Positions 45,235-54,191 of a stretch of DNA of 64,000 nucleotides are shown piece by piece. Below the pieces are notes generated by a model. That model was not told the origin of the DNA. It made no database searches and worked only from the letters and a program-made list of their open reading frames with translations. The translations under genes were made by a program, and so were the position numbers. The first letter of the stretch is position 1. Each line of letters opens with the position of its first letter. This DNA is from Stenotrophomonas maltophilia (GTDB taxonomy: Bacteria > Pseudomonadota > Gammaproteobacteria > Xanthomonadales > Xanthomonadaceae), in assembly GCF_900186865.1 (NCBI RefSeq), contig NZ_LT906480.1, positions 2,126,001-2,190,000 of the forward strand. Reading direction: 5' to 3'.

Positions 45235-45757
45235 TGGAAGGTGCAGTGTCGGCGCCATCGCCGAGTGCGCGCTGCATCTGCACGGTATCCAGCCAGCGGC
45301 CATGCTTGCGGCCGAGGCCACGGAACACGCCGACCAGCTCGAAGCCGAAGCGTTCGTGCAGCTTGATTGAAGCGGTATTGGTCGGTTCGCCGATCACCGC
45401 CACCATCTGCCGGTAGCCACGCGCCACGCAGGCGTCGATCAACGCCTGCAGCAGGCCGGTGCCAACGCCCTTGCCCTGGAACGCAGCATCGACGTAGACC
45501 GAGTTTTCCACGGTCCACTGGTAGGCAACGCGGGTGCGGTAGGTGTTGGCGTAGGCATAGCCGGCCACCTGGCCGTCAATCTCGGCGACCAGGTAGGGGA
45601 AGCCGCGGTCGATGATGTCGCGCATGCGGCGCAGCATCTCGGACGCGTCCGGGATGTCGTACTCGTAAGTGTTGACGAAGTCGGTCACTTCCACCGCGTA
45701 GATCGCGGTGATCGCGGCGATGTCGGCCGGGCCGGCATCACGGATGAGGACGGCCAT
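45227..45757 (-). CDS. GNAT acetyltransferase (phosphinothricin-type)
   Basis: The 176-residue protein begins MAVLIRDAGPADIAAITAIY. The acetyl-CoA site is visible as VYVDAAFQGKGVGTGLLQAL (Q/RxxGxG/A motif). ETIVEN-like strand AYQWTVENSVYV and the C-terminal KLHERFGFELVGVFRGLGRKHGRW match the phosphinothricin/methionine-sulfoximine N-acetyltransferase subgroup, which acetylates amino-acid analogues. The natural substrate here is unknown. The frame continues far upstream to 46195 with unlike composition, so the ATG at 45757 is used. It lies 14 bases after aguB and overlaps the TraB-family gene. Confidence 0.88.
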   Translation of the reverse strand: MAVLIRDAGPADIAAITAIYAVEVTDFVNTYEYDIPDASEMLRRMRDIIDRGFPYLVAEIDGQVAGYAYANTYRTRVAYQWTVENSVYVDAAFQGKGVGTGLLQALIDACVARGYRQMVAVIGEPTNTASIKLHERFGFELVGVFRGLGRKHGRWLDTVQMQRALGDGADTAPSNE

Positions 45758-45771
45758 GCGCGGGCTCCGGC

Positions 45772-46659
45772 TCAGTCGATGTAGCGCTTGAGCAGGTCGC
45801 CGTAGGCATCGATGCGGCGGTCGCGCAGGAACGGCCAGATGCGGCGCACATGCTCGCTGCGCTGCAGGTCGACATCGCACAGCAGAACCGTGGCATCGGT
45901 GCCGGCTTCGGCCAGGAATTCGCCCTGCGGGCCCAGCACGTGGCTGTTGCCCCAGAACTGGATGCCGGAGGCGCCCAGCGGCGAGGCCTCGTGGCCGACG
46001 CGGTTGCAGCTCAGCACCGGCAGGCCGTTGGCCACGGCGTGGCCGCGGTGGCTCAGCACCCAGGCGTCGCGCTGGCGGGTCTTCTCGTCCTGCACGTCGT
46101 CCGGGTCCCAGCCGATCGCGGTCGGGTAGAGCAGCAGTTCGGCACCGGCCAGCGCCATCAGGCGCGCCGCTTCCGGGTACCACTGGTCCCAGCACACCAG
46201 CACGCCAAGGCGACCCACCGAGGTATCGATCGGCTTGAAGCCGATGTCGCCCGGGGTGAAGTAGAACTTCTCGTAGAAGCCCGGATCGTCCGGAATATGC
46301 ATCTTGCGGTACTTGCCCAGCAGCGTACCGTCCTTTTCGAACACCACGGCGGTGTTGTGGTACAGGCCGGCAGCGCGGCGTTCGAACAGCGAGCCGACCA
46401 GCACCACGCCATGCTTCTTCGCCAGTGCGCCCAGGCGCTCGGTGCTGGGGCCCGGAATCGGCTCGGCCAGGTCGAATTCGTCCACCGATTCGTGCTGGCA
46501 GAAGTACGGACCGTTATGCAGTTCCTGCAGCAGCACCAGCTTGGCACCCTGCGCAGCCGCCTCGGCCACGCGTGCTTCGATCACCGCCAGGTTGGCGGCG
46601 GCATCACCGTGGTTGCGCTCCTGGATCAGGGCGACGGTAAGGGGGCTGCGCGAGTTCAT
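45772..46659 (-). CDS. aguB: N-carbamoylputrescine amidase
   Basis: AguB hydrolyses N-carbamoylputrescine to putrescine, CO2 and ammonia. The 295-residue nitrilase-superfamily enzyme has the catalytic triad E46 (LLQELH), K119 (KYRKMH) and C156 (VLVCWDQW). The N-terminus LTVALIQERNHGDA and the segment IPDDPGFYEKFYF are diagnostic of this subgroup. The previous pathway enzyme, aguA, lies upstream on the same strand, separated by a SMAG pair, which supports the assignment. Confidence 0.95.
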   Translation of the reverse strand: MNSRSPLTVALIQERNHGDAAANLAVIEARVAEAAAQGAKLVLLQELHNGPYFCQHESVDEFDLAEPIPGPSTERLGALAKKHGVVLVGSLFERRAAGLYHNTAVVFEKDGTLLGKYRKMHIPDDPGFYEKFYFTPGDIGFKPIDTSVGRLGVLVCWDQWYPEAARLMALAGAELLLYPTAIGWDPDDVQDEKTRQRDAWVLSHRGHAVANGLPVLSCNRVGHEASPLGASGIQFWGNSHVLGPQGEFLAEAGTDATVLLCDVDLQRSEHVRRIWPFLRDRRIDAYGDLLKRYID

Positions 46660-46742
46660 GCGGGGCGTTCCTGCGGGGGAAAACCAGCATGTTAGCGCGG
46701 ATGGACGGCGACGGCGTGTCGCGCGCTGAATGGGTGCGATCG

Positions 46743-46816
46743 GTAGTGCCGGCCGCGGGCCGGCAATCCCGTGGATCCATCAGGCAGTGCGGGGTTGCCG
46801 GCCCGCGGCCGGCACT
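46743..46816. repeat. SMAG repeat pair (inverted) between aguA and aguB
   Basis: GTAG then TGCCGGCC, GCG, GGCCGGCA, and a mirror copy ending CTAA at 46816. The pair sits in the 161-base gap between two genes of one pathway and could adjust their relative mRNA levels. Confidence 0.85.
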
Positions 46817-46820
46817 AACG

Positions 46821-47858
46821 TCATGCCTTCAACAGCCCTTCCGGCAGCTGCATGGTGATGCAGTGCAGGCTGCCGTTCTGCCAGATCAGCGAGCGGCAGG
46901 GCACCTGCACGATCTCGCGGCCCGGGTGCGCCTGCGCCAGCACGTCGCGGGCCAGGTCATCGGCCGGATCGCCATAGGCCGGCATCAGCACTGCACCATT
47001 GACGATCAGGTAGTTGGCGTACGACGCAGCCAGGCGGCGGCCTTCGTCGATCACCGGCTGTGCCCACGGCAGCGGGAACAGGCGGTACGGCTGCCCATCC
47101 TTGGTGCGCAGTGCGGCCAGCTCGTTGCCCATCGCCTGCAGTTCGGCGTAGTGCGAGTCGCTCTCGTCGTCACAGGCCTGGTAGACGATGCTGTCGGCCG
47201 AGGCGAAGCGGGCGAGGGTGTCGATGTGCGCGTCGGTGTCGTCGCCTTCCAGGTAGCCGTGGTCCAGCCACAGCACGCGGTCCTGCTGCAGCCAGTCGGC
47301 CAGGTCGGCACTCAGGCTGGCGCGGTCGCGGTCCGGATGGCGCTCGTGCAGGCACTTCCAGGTGGTCAGCAGGGTGCCTTCGCCATCGGTCTCGATGCCG
47401 CCGCCTTCCAGCGCGAACGGGATGCTGCGCACCGGCGCGTCGTTGAACACGCCGGCGTGGTCCAGCACGCCCACCAGCTGGTCATCCAGGGTGGCGTCGA
47501 ACTTGCCGCCCCAACCGGTGAAGCGGAAATCCAGCAGCTGGAAACCGCCGTCGGCACGGCGCAGGGTGATCGGGCCGGAGTCGCGCAGCCAGGTATCGTC
47601 GTAGGCGGCCGTGGTGAAGTGGACCTTGTCCATGTCGATGCGGTTGGAGCGCAGTCGCATTTCGGCATAGGTCTCCACATCGTCGTCGGCCACGCAGATC
47701 AGCACCGGCTGGAAGCGGGTGATGGCCGCGACCAGGGCGATGTAGGTCTCTTCCACCTGGCCCAGGCGGTCGGCCCAGTCGGTGTCGGCGGTGGGCCAGG
47801 CAATCAGGACGCCGCTCTGGGCTTCCCACTCGGCAGGAAAACGAAGGGTCTGGTTCAT
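46821..47858 (-). CDS. aguA: Agmatine deiminase
   Basis: AguA converts agmatine to N-carbamoylputrescine and ammonia, the step before AguB. The 345-residue enzyme of the guanidine-modifying superfamily shows DDTWLRDSGPI, FRFTGWGGKFDATLDD, the EGGGIETDG block, HIDTLARF with the catalytic histidine and the nucleophile C333 (NGSLHCITMQ). Together with aguB it gives an arginine-agmatine-putrescine route; the arginine decarboxylase is not in this window. The stop codon is followed within a few bases by the SMAG pair. Confidence 0.96.
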   Translation of the reverse strand: MNQTLRFPAEWEAQSGVLIAWPTADTDWADRLGQVEETYIALVAAITRFQPVLICVADDDVETYAEMRLRSNRIDMDKVHFTTAAYDDTWLRDSGPITLRRADGGFQLLDFRFTGWGGKFDATLDDQLVGVLDHAGVFNDAPVRSIPFALEGGGIETDGEGTLLTTWKCLHERHPDRDRASLSADLADWLQQDRVLWLDHGYLEGDDTDAHIDTLARFASADSIVYQACDDESDSHYAELQAMGNELAALRTKDGQPYRLFPLPWAQPVIDEGRRLAASYANYLIVNGAVLMPAYGDPADDLARDVLAQAHPGREIVQVPCRSLIWQNGSLHCITMQLPEGLLKA

Positions 47859-47897
47859 GGTCTCGCTACACAGGCCCGCCCACGGCGGGTAAAGGGA

Positions 47898-48227
47898 TCA
47901 ACGGATCGGCGGTTTCGGGCCGATTTCGTTCGGGTCCGCCTGGTTGGCCACCACGTCGATCACCTTCTGCTTCTCGAAGTAGACGGTGAACTGCGGGTAC
48001 ACCCAGCGGTTGATGGTCGGCCATTGCCGCTTCTGCCCGCCGCGCGGCTGCAGCTGTTCGCTCGGCGTGCCGAACTGCGCCTGTACCTGCTGCATGCTCT
48101 GGCCGCGCACGGGCAGGGCACCAGCCGGCTTCTCGCGGGCGCGGTCAACAAGCAGGGTATCGGCCAGCGCCGGTGTGGCGGCGGCCAGGGTGGCCATCAC
48201 GGCCAGGGCGGACAGGTAACGCTTCAT
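47898..48227 (-). CDS. Small exported protein, SmpA/OmlA-like fold
   Basis: The 109-residue protein has a clear signal peptide (MKRYLSALAVMATLAAATPALA) and a mature part of about 85 residues. RGQSMQQVQAQFGTPSEQ has the G-x-S-xx-x-V-xx-x-x-G-x-P pattern of BamE/OmlA-type domains, followed by WVYPQFTVYFEKQKVIDVV. Such domains bind outer-membrane assembly partners, but no lipobox cysteine is present, so it is probably a soluble periplasmic protein. The role is unknown. It precedes aguA by 39 bases on the same strand. Confidence 0.75.
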   Translation of the reverse strand: MKRYLSALAVMATLAAATPALADTLLVDRAREKPAGALPVRGQSMQQVQAQFGTPSEQLQPRGGQKRQWPTINRWVYPQFTVYFEKQKVIDVVANQADPNEIGPKPPIR

Positions 48228-48291
48228 CTCGATCTACTCCCCAGTGGTCAAGAAAGGCGATTACAGCAAAATCAGCAGGAAAAAGCCGCAT

Positions 48292-48325
48292 AAACAAAAA
48301 ACCGCCCGAAGGCGGTTTCTTGCAT
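48292..48325 (-). terminator. Rho-independent terminator after rpmJ2
   Basis: On the minus strand: AAACCGCC, TTCG tetraloop, GGGCGGTTTTTTG. A perfect short stem with a six-T tail, about 50 bases past the rpmJ2 stop. Confidence 0.92.
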
Positions 48326-48373
48326 CGGGTCGGCCCCGCGCAGGGCCAGCCGCAGCCGTGAAGGCTGTTGGGC

Positions 48374-48499
48374 TTAGCGCTGACGCGCCTTGAAACGCGG
48401 GTTCGACTTGCAGATGACGAAGATCTTGCCGCGACGACGGACGACCTTGCAGTCGCGGTGACGGGCCTTCGCCGACTTCAGGGAGGACAGGACTTTCAT
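48374..48499 (-). CDS. rpmJ: Ribosomal protein bL36, C-minus type
   Basis: The 41-residue protein [20 protein letters not shown] onward is highly basic ([20 protein letters not shown]) and matches the alternative L36 (YkgO type). The standard L36 is 37-38 residues with a zinc site of three cysteines and a histidine; here only two separated cysteines remain, so zinc is not bound. In many bacteria the C-minus paralogue replaces the zinc form under zinc starvation; in xanthomonads it can be the main copy. It is a single gene with its own terminator, divergent from cmk. Confidence 0.93.
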   Translation of the reverse strand: MKVLSSLKSAKARHRDCKVVRRRGKIFVICKSNPRFKARQR

Positions 48500-48696
48500 G
48501 GCATACCTCGGCGTAAACAGTAGTTGTTCGGGTGGAGCGTGGCCGCGATATGCGAAAGACAATCGGCAGTTGACGCTCGTTCAAGCCCGCCATTCTACCG
48601 GGCTTTTCCTCGTGGTTTCAAGTGGTTGCACAAAAGATCCCGCTGGGGGTGTCTGGCAGGGGCTAGAATGACCCCTTCACACGCTCTGGGAACCCC

Positions 48697-49374
48697 ATGA
48701 ATCCACTCGCTCCCGTCCTGACCATCGACGGCCCTTCCGGGGCCGGCAAGGGTACCATCAGCCGCATCATCGCGCGCCGGATGGGCTGGCATTACCTGGA
48801 TTCGGGGGCGCTGTACCGCGCGGTGGGCGTGGCCGCGAGCTGGGCCGACATCGACACCTCTGACGCCTCGGCGCTGGTGCGCTGCACCTTCGACACCCAT
48901 GTTCAGTTTGTTGAACAGGGCGAGTCGATGCGGGTCATGGTCAACGGCACCGATGCCACCGACGAGCTGCGCCTGGAGACCACCGGCGCGCTGGCCTCGG
49001 CCATTGCCGCAATTCCTGAGGTCCGGGCCGCGCTGAAGGAGCGCCAGCGCGCATTCAGGGAGCTGCCCGGCCTGGTTGCCGACGGCCGCGACATGGGCAC
49101 GGTGATCTTCAAGGACGCCCCCTACAAGGTCTTCCTGACCGCCAGTGCCGAGGAGCGCGCCGAGCGCCGGCATAAGCAGTTGAAAGACAAGGGGGTTTCT
49201 GTTAACTTTGATGACCTCCTGCGCGAGATCATGGCCCGCGACGCCCGTGATGCCCAGCGTACCGTGGCGCCCCTGAAGCCGGCAGACGATGCTGTCCTCA
49301 TCGACACCACAGGCATCGGCATCGATGATGTCGTTGCCCGAGTGATGGATCTGCTTCCGGTTCCGGCTGCCTGA
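48697..49374 (+). CDS. cmk: Cytidylate kinase
   Basis: Cmk phosphorylates CMP and dCMP. The 225-residue protein begins [20 protein letters not shown] with the P-loop at 12-20, followed by [11 protein letters not shown], the CMP-binding [14 protein letters not shown], the LID region [10 protein letters not shown] and [20 protein letters not shown]. Length and motifs are standard. TAGAAT (48664-48669) about 30 bases before the start may be a -10 element. It is followed by rpsA, the usual gammaproteobacterial order. Confidence 0.96.
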   Translation: MNPLAPVLTIDGPSGAGKGTISRIIARRMGWHYLDSGALYRAVGVAASWADIDTSDASALVRCTFDTHVQFVEQGESMRVMVNGTDATDELRLETTGALASAIAAIPEVRAALKERQRAFRELPGLVADGRDMGTVIFKDAPYKVFLTASAEERAERRHKQLKDKGVSVNFDDLLREIMARDARDAQRTVAPLKPADDAVLIDTTGIGIDDVVARVMDLLPVPAA

Positions 49375-49569
49375 TCCGTTCGCGCGGGAGCACTGCCAGC
49401 TGCATCGGTGGTCGCGCAAAGCAGTGCTGTACCAGCTCCGTCGCGCAATGATGCGTGGCGGTTTTCCTACTACACACGACCTGCGTTTCCGGGGTCGACC
49501 AACAGGCGGGCGGTCGCCATTCCCCTGAAGGGGACGCCACCGACCCATGTGTCCAACAGAGTAAATCTA
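49375..49569 (+). promoter_or_regulatory. cmk-rpsA intergenic leader
   Basis: 195 bases without a gene. The sequence falls in GC content near 49440-49475 and just before the rpsA ATG (AGAGTAAATCTA). There is no strong GGAGG; rpsA genes typically have an atypical start region because S1 controls its own translation. No terminator is seen after cmk, so read-through from cmk plus an internal promoter are both possible. Confidence 0.45.
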
Positions 49570-51255
49570 ATGACCGAATCATTTGCCGAACTGTTTGAAG
49601 CCAGCCAGGCCAATCTGGCCAAGCTGAAGCCGGGCGCCATCGTCAGCGGTACCGTTGTTGAAGTCCGCGGCGACGTCGTGGTGATCAACGCTGGCCTGAA
49701 GTCCGAAGGCATCGTGCCGATCGAACAGTTCCGTAACGACGCTGGCGAAATCGACGTCGCCGAAGGCGACATCGTCAAGGTCGCCCTCGACTCGATCGAG
49801 AACGGCTTCGGCGAAACCGTCCTGTCGCGCGAGAAGGCCAAGCGCGCGATGGTGTGGGACGAGCTGGAAGAAGCGTTGGAAAAGAACGAAACCATCACCG
49901 GCCGCATCAGCGGCAAGGTCAAGGGTGGTTTCACCGTGGACATCAAGGATGTCCGCGCCTTCCTGCCGGGTTCCCTGGTCGATGTGCGCCCGGTGCGCGA
50001 TCCGGCCTACCTGGAAGGCAAGGAACTCGAGTTCAAGCTCATCAAGCTGGACCGCAAGCGTAACAACGTCGTGGTCTCGCGCCGCGCTGTCGTCGAAAGC
50101 GAGCACTCGGAAGAGCGCGAGCAGCTGATGGACAAGCTGCAGGAAGGCGCGATCCTGAAGGGTGTCGTCAAGAACCTGACCGATTACGGCGCGTTCGTGG
50201 ACCTGGGCGGCATCGACGGCCTGCTGCACATCACCGACATGGCGTGGAAGCGCGTGCGTCACCCGTCGGAAGTCGTGAACGTCGGCGACGAGCTGGACGT
50301 CCGCGTGCTGAAGTTCGACCGCGAGCGCAACCGCGTTTCGCTGGGCCTGAAGCAGCTGGGCGAGGATCCGTGGGACAACATCGGCCGTCGTTACCCGGCC
50401 AACAGCCGCGTCTTCGGCAAGGTCTCCAACGTCACCGATTACGGTGCGTTCGTTGAGATCGAGCCGGGCGTCGAAGGCCTGGTGCACGTCTCCGAGATGG
50501 ATTGGACCAACAAGAACGTCAACCCGTCCAAGGTTGTGCAGGTTGGTGATGAAGTCGAAGTGATGGTGCTGGACGTCGATGAAGAGCGTCGCCGTATCTC
50601 GCTGGGCATGAAGCAGGTTGCCGCCAATCCGTGGGAAACCTTCGCTGCCACCCACAAGAAGGGTGACAAGGTGTCGGGCCAGATCAAGTCGATCACCGAC
50701 TTCGGCATCTTCATCGGCCTGGACGGCGGCATCGACGGCCTGGTCCACCTGTCCGACATCAGCTGGAACACCACCGGCGAAGACGTCGTTCGCAACTTCA
50801 AGAAGGGCGATACCCTGGACGCCGTCGTCCTGGCCGTCGATCCGGAGCGCGAGCGCATCTCCCTGGGCGTGAAGCAGCTGGAGCAGGATCCGTTCGGCCA
50901 GTACATGGCTGCCAATCCGAAGGGCTCCAAGGTCGAAGGCGTGGTGAAGGAAGTCGACGCCAAGGGCGCGATCATCGAGCTGGCTGACGGCATCGAGGGT
51001 TACGTTTCGGCTCGCGACATCGCCAACGAGCGCGTTGACGACGCCACCCAGCACCTGAAGGTCGGCGACAAGATCGAAGCCAAGTTCGTGGGCATGGACC
51101 GCAAGGGCCGCACCCTGCAGCTGTCGATCAAGGCCAAGGACGACGCGGAAATGCGCGAAGTGCTGGAGGAATACCAGTCCTCTTCGGCTTCCAGCGGCAC
51201 CACCCAGCTGGGCGCGCTGCTGCGTGCACAGCTGAACGGCAACAAGTCCGAGTAA
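49570..51255 (+). CDS. rpsA: 30S ribosomal protein S1
   Basis: S1 captures structured or SD-poor mRNAs on the 30S subunit. The 561-residue protein starts [20 protein letters not shown] and contains six S1 (OB-fold) repeats. Repeats 3-5 carry near-identical signatures ([60 protein letters not shown]), repeats 1, 2 and 6 are more divergent. Length is standard. The codon use is more biased than in neighbours (mostly C-ending preferred codons), as expected for a highly expressed gene. Confidence 0.98.
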   Translation: MTESFAELFEASQANLAKLKPGAIVSGTVVEVRGDVVVINAGLKSEGIVPIEQFRNDAGEIDVAEGDIVKVALDSIENGFGETVLSREKAKRAMVWDELEEALEKNETITGRISGKVKGGFTVDIKDVRAFLPGSLVDVRPVRDPAYLEGKELEFKLIKLDRKRNNVVVSRRAVVESEHSEEREQLMDKLQEGAILKGVVKNLTDYGAFVDLGGIDGLLHITDMAWKRVRHPSEVVNVGDELDVRVLKFDRERNRVSLGLKQLGEDPWDNIGRRYPANSRVFGKVSNVTDYGAFVEIEPGVEGLVHVSEMDWTNKNVNPSKVVQVGDEVEVMVLDVDEERRRISLGMKQVAANPWETFAATHKKGDKVSGQIKSITDFGIFIGLDGGIDGLVHLSDISWNTTGEDVVRNFKKGDTLDAVVLAVDPERERISLGVKQLEQDPFGQYMAANPKGSKVEGVVKEVDAKGAIIELADGIEGYVSARDIANERVDDATQHLKVGDKIEAKFVGMDRKGRTLQLSIKAKDDAEMREVLEEYQSSSASSGTTQLGALLRAQLNGNKSE

Positions 51256-51284
51256 TCGGCCTTACGCTGTTTGTTGTTTCCTGG

Positions 51285-51310
51285 ACGGCCCGGGCTTCTG
51301 CCCGGGCCGT
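51285..51310 (+). terminator. Hairpin between rpsA and ihfB
   Basis: ACGGCCCGGGC, TTCT, GCCCGGGCCGT is an 11-bp perfect stem followed only by TTC. The T-tail is too short for a strong intrinsic terminator; it may lower read-through from the very active rpsA into ihfB. Confidence 0.65.
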
Positions 51311-51343
51311 TTCAGGCTGAGATGCCCCTGATGTGAGCCGGTA

Positions 51344-51649
51344 ATGACCAAATCCGAACTGATCGAAATCCTTGCGCGCCGCCAGGCGCACCTGAAGGCC
51401 GATGATGTCGATCTGGCGGTGAAGTCGTTGCTGGAGATGATGGGCGGATCGCTGTCCGCCGGGGATCGCATCGAAATCCGTGGTTTTGGCAGCTTCTCGC
51501 TGCACTATCGTCCGCCGCGCCTGGGTCGCAACCCGAAGACCGGCGAATCGGTTGCCCTGCCGGGCAAGCACGTCCCCCATTTCAAGCCGGGCAAGGAACT
51601 GCGCGAGCGGGTCAGCAGTGTGCTGCCGCTGGACGCCGATCCGGCCTGA
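51344..51649 (+). CDS. ihfB: Integration host factor subunit beta
   Basis: IhfB forms a heterodimer with IhfA that bends DNA at specific sites. The 101-residue protein begins [14 protein letters not shown] and shows the HU/IHF signature [20 protein letters not shown] and GRNPKTGE, with the intercalating proline in RNPKTG. The position directly after rpsA is the classic ihfB location. It lies between the attenuating hairpin and the lapAB genes. Confidence 0.97.
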
Positions 51650-51725
51650 GCCCCCGTCGCGCCACCGCGTGCGAATCCAGCCGCGGGTCGGATAAGCTAC
51701 GGACTCCTGCCACTGGAGCTGTCGC

Positions 51726-52010
51726 ATGAAGGTCTTTCGTCTGCTGGTCCTGCTGGCGGTCCTGATTCTTGGGCTGATCATTGGTGCGGTCAACATGACC
51801 GCGATGTCGATCAACCTGCTTTTCACTCAATTGCACACCTCGGTGGGCGTGGCGCTGATCGCTGCACTGCTGGTGGGTGTCGTGGTCGGTGCCGGCCTGG
51901 TACTGGTGAGCGTGGTCATTCCGCTCTACAGCCAGCTGCGCCGTGCCAACAAGTCCGTGGCGGCAACGCCGGCCGCGGGTGTTTCCCCCCAATCTTTTGA
52001 TGGACGCTGA
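51726..52010 (+). CDS. lapA: LapA family inner-membrane protein (DUF1049)
   Basis: The 94-residue protein has two membrane helices: FRLLVLLAVLILGLIIGAVN and LIAALLVGVVVGAGLVLVSV, with the family's N-x-x-x-V turn between and a short polar tail. LapA (YciS) pairs with LapB, which controls LpxC turnover and LPS supply. lapB follows after 6 bases, and ihfB precedes by 76, as in E. coli relatives. Confidence 0.9.
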   Translation: MKVFRLLVLLAVLILGLIIGAVNMTAMSINLLFTQLHTSVGVALIAALLVGVVVGAGLVLVSVVIPLYSQLRRANKSVAATPAAGVSPQSFDGR

Positions 52011-52016
52011 TCGAAG

Positions 52017-53195
52017 ATGGATTTCGTCACCGAGTGGCTTTGGTTTTTCCTGTTCGTTCCGCTGGCCGCACTGGCCGGGTGGGTGATCGGCCGGCGCGGT
52101 GGCCAGCGCCACGGTGACAACCAGGTCAGCCGCCTGTCCAGCACCTACTTCCGTGGCCTGAATTACCTGCTCAACGAGCAGCCGGACAAGGCCATCGAAC
52201 TGTTCCTGCACATCGCCGAACTGGACAAGGAAACCTTCGAGACCCAGGTCGCGCTGGGCCACCTGTTCCGCCGCCGCGGTGAAGTCGACCGCGCCATCCG
52301 CCTGCACCAGGGGCTGGTCAACCGCCACGACCTGAGCGACGCGCAGCGCGTGCAGGCCCTGCTGGCGCTGGGCGAGGACTATATGAAGTCCGGCCTGCTG
52401 GACCGTGCAGAAACCGTGTTCACCGAGCTGGCGCAGCTGGACCAGCGCGCCCCGCAGGCGCTCAAGCACCTGATCGGCATCTACCAGGCTGAGCGTGACT
52501 GGGAAAAGGCGATCGACAACGCCACCCGTTTCGAAGACGTCACCGGCGAGCCGATGGGCAAGCTGATCGGGCAGTTCGAGTGCGAACTGGCCGAACGTTT
52601 CCGCGGCGCCGGCAAGCTGGAAGAGGCGAGGGCAGCGATTGCCCGGGCCTACCAGGCCGATGCGATGTCGGTGCGTGCCGGCATCATTGAGGGTCGCCTG
52701 GAAACCGATGCCGGCAATCCGGAAGCGGCCGTGCGCGCCTTCGAGCGCGCCGCGCGCAACGATCCGGAGTACCTGCCGGAGCTGCTGCCGGCGCTGATGC
52801 AGAACTATCGCAAGGTGGGCGATCTGGCAGGCGCACGTGCGTTCCTGTCGGAAATGACCGAGCACTACCGTGGCATCGCCCCGGTGCTGGCCCTGACCCG
52901 GCTGATGGAAGAGCAGGAGGGCGTGGCTCCGGCCCGAGCCTACCTTGGCCGCCAGCTCAAGGATCGTCCGTCGGTGCGTGGCGAATCGGCGCTGATCGAC
53001 CTGACCCTGGCCGAGGGCGCCGATTCCACGGCGACCCTGCATGACCTCAAGCACATCACCGACCAGCTGCTGGTGCGCAATCCCGCTTATCGCTGCACCC
53101 GTTGCGGGTTCGGTGCACGTACCCACCATTGGCAGTGCCCGAGCTGCAAGGAATGGGGCACGGTCAAGCCACTGCTGAACTACGCGGTGCTCTGA
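52017..53195 (+). CDS. lapB: LPS assembly protein LapB (YciM)
   Basis: LapB presents LpxC to FtsH and so sets the LPS synthesis rate. The 392-residue protein has one N-terminal membrane helix (WLWFFLFVPLAALAGWVIG), then about nine TPR repeats from residue 40 (RGLNYLLNEQPDKAIELFLH, ALGHLFRRRGEVDRAIRLHQ, and so on) and a C-terminal rubredoxin-like zinc finger (CTRCGFGAR, CPSCKEW). Length and order match the family. The glycosyltransferase gene starts three bases after its stop. Confidence 0.96.
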   Translation: MDFVTEWLWFFLFVPLAALAGWVIGRRGGQRHGDNQVSRLSSTYFRGLNYLLNEQPDKAIELFLHIAELDKETFETQVALGHLFRRRGEVDRAIRLHQGLVNRHDLSDAQRVQALLALGEDYMKSGLLDRAETVFTELAQLDQRAPQALKHLIGIYQAERDWEKAIDNATRFEDVTGEPMGKLIGQFECELAERFRGAGKLEEARAAIARAYQADAMSVRAGIIEGRLETDAGNPEAAVRAFERAARNDPEYLPELLPALMQNYRKVGDLAGARAFLSEMTEHYRGIAPVLALTRLMEEQEGVAPARAYLGRQLKDRPSVRGESALIDLTLAEGADSTATLHDLKHITDQLLVRNPAYRCTRCGFGARTHHWQCPSCKEWGTVKPLLNYAVL

Positions 53196-53198
53196 TCC

Positions 53199-54188
53199 AT
53201 GCCGTGGCTCGTGATGGGCGCGCTGCTGGGGCTGGCCCTGCTGAGTGCGGGCTTGACCTGGGCGGCACGGGGTTATGCCCTGCGCCAGCAACTGCTGGAC
53301 CAGCCCGGCGAGCGTCGCAGCCATAGCGTGGCAACGCCGCGCGGTGGTGGCATCGCCATCGTCATCAGCCTGCTGGTCACCGCCGGTGCAGCGATGTGGG
53401 TCTGGCCTGAATCGACACCGAGCCTGCTGGTGGCCAGCGTGGGCCTGGTGCTGGTGGCGGGCATCGGCTGGTGGGACGACCACCGGCCGTTGCCGGCCAT
53501 GCGCCGCCTGCTGGTGCACTTCATTGCCGCCGCGCTGCTGGCCGCCCTGGTCAAGGTGCATGGTGGAAGCTGGTTGCTGGCCGGGCTGGTGCTGGTATTC
53601 ACCGCCTCGTTGATCAACATCTGGAACTTCATGGATGGCATCAACGGTATTGCCGCCAGCCAGGCCATTGTTGTTGCGCTGGGCCTGGCGCCGGTGCTGC
53701 CCTGGCCGTATTCGCTGGCCGCGGTGGCGCTGGGCCTGGCCTGCCTGGGCTTCCTGCCGTTCAATTTCCCGCGGGCCCGGATCTTCATGGGTGATGTCGG
53801 AAGTGGCGCGCTGGGCTATGCAGTCGCCGTCGTCCTGGCCATCGCTGCGGTGCGTACCGATATCAACTGGATCCTGCTGCTGGTCCCGGCTTCGGCGTTC
53901 CTCGTGGACGCGGGCTTCACACTGGCGGCGCGCATCATCTCCGGACAACGCTGGATGGAACCCCATACCCAGCACGTCTACCAGCGGGCGGTGCAGGCAG
54001 GAGCCGGCCACGCCCAGGTGACAGGGATGTACTTTGCTTTGGGCCTGTTCAGTATTACAGTGCTTAATGTCTGCTCCAATTTGCAGCCGAGGTGGGAGGC
54101 TGTCCTGGCGGTCGCGTGGTTTCTCGCGCTGAGCGTCCTCTGGATCCTCCTGCGCAATGGATTGCGTCACCGACAAGGAAATACCTGA
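53199..54188 (+). CDS. MraY/WecA-family glycosyl-1-phosphate transferase
   Basis: The 329-residue integral membrane protein has about ten helices and the polyprenyl-phosphate phospho-sugar transferase landmarks: DQPGERRSHSVATPRGGGIA, WWDDHRPLPAMRRL with the double aspartate, NIWNFMDGINGIAASQ and FNFPRARIFMGDVGSGALGY. HxxxRR-like sugar-binding motif QHVYQRAVQAGAGH near the C-terminus suggests a WbpL/WecA type acting on an N-acetylated hexosamine or fucosamine donor. Such enzymes start O-antigen chains on undecaprenyl phosphate. The next gene, a UDP-sugar dehydratase, fits that role. Confidence 0.88.
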   Translation: MPWLVMGALLGLALLSAGLTWAARGYALRQQLLDQPGERRSHSVATPRGGGIAIVISLLVTAGAAMWVWPESTPSLLVASVGLVLVAGIGWWDDHRPLPAMRRLLVHFIAAALLAALVKVHGGSWLLAGLVLVFTASLINIWNFMDGINGIAASQAIVVALGLAPVLPWPYSLAAVALGLACLGFLPFNFPRARIFMGDVGSGALGYAVAVVLAIAAVRTDINWILLLVPASAFLVDAGFTLAARIISGQRWMEPHTQHVYQRAVQAGAGHAQVTGMYFALGLFSITVLNVCSNLQPRWEAVLAVAWFLALSVLWILLRNGLRHRQGNT

Positions 54189-54191
54189 CTT

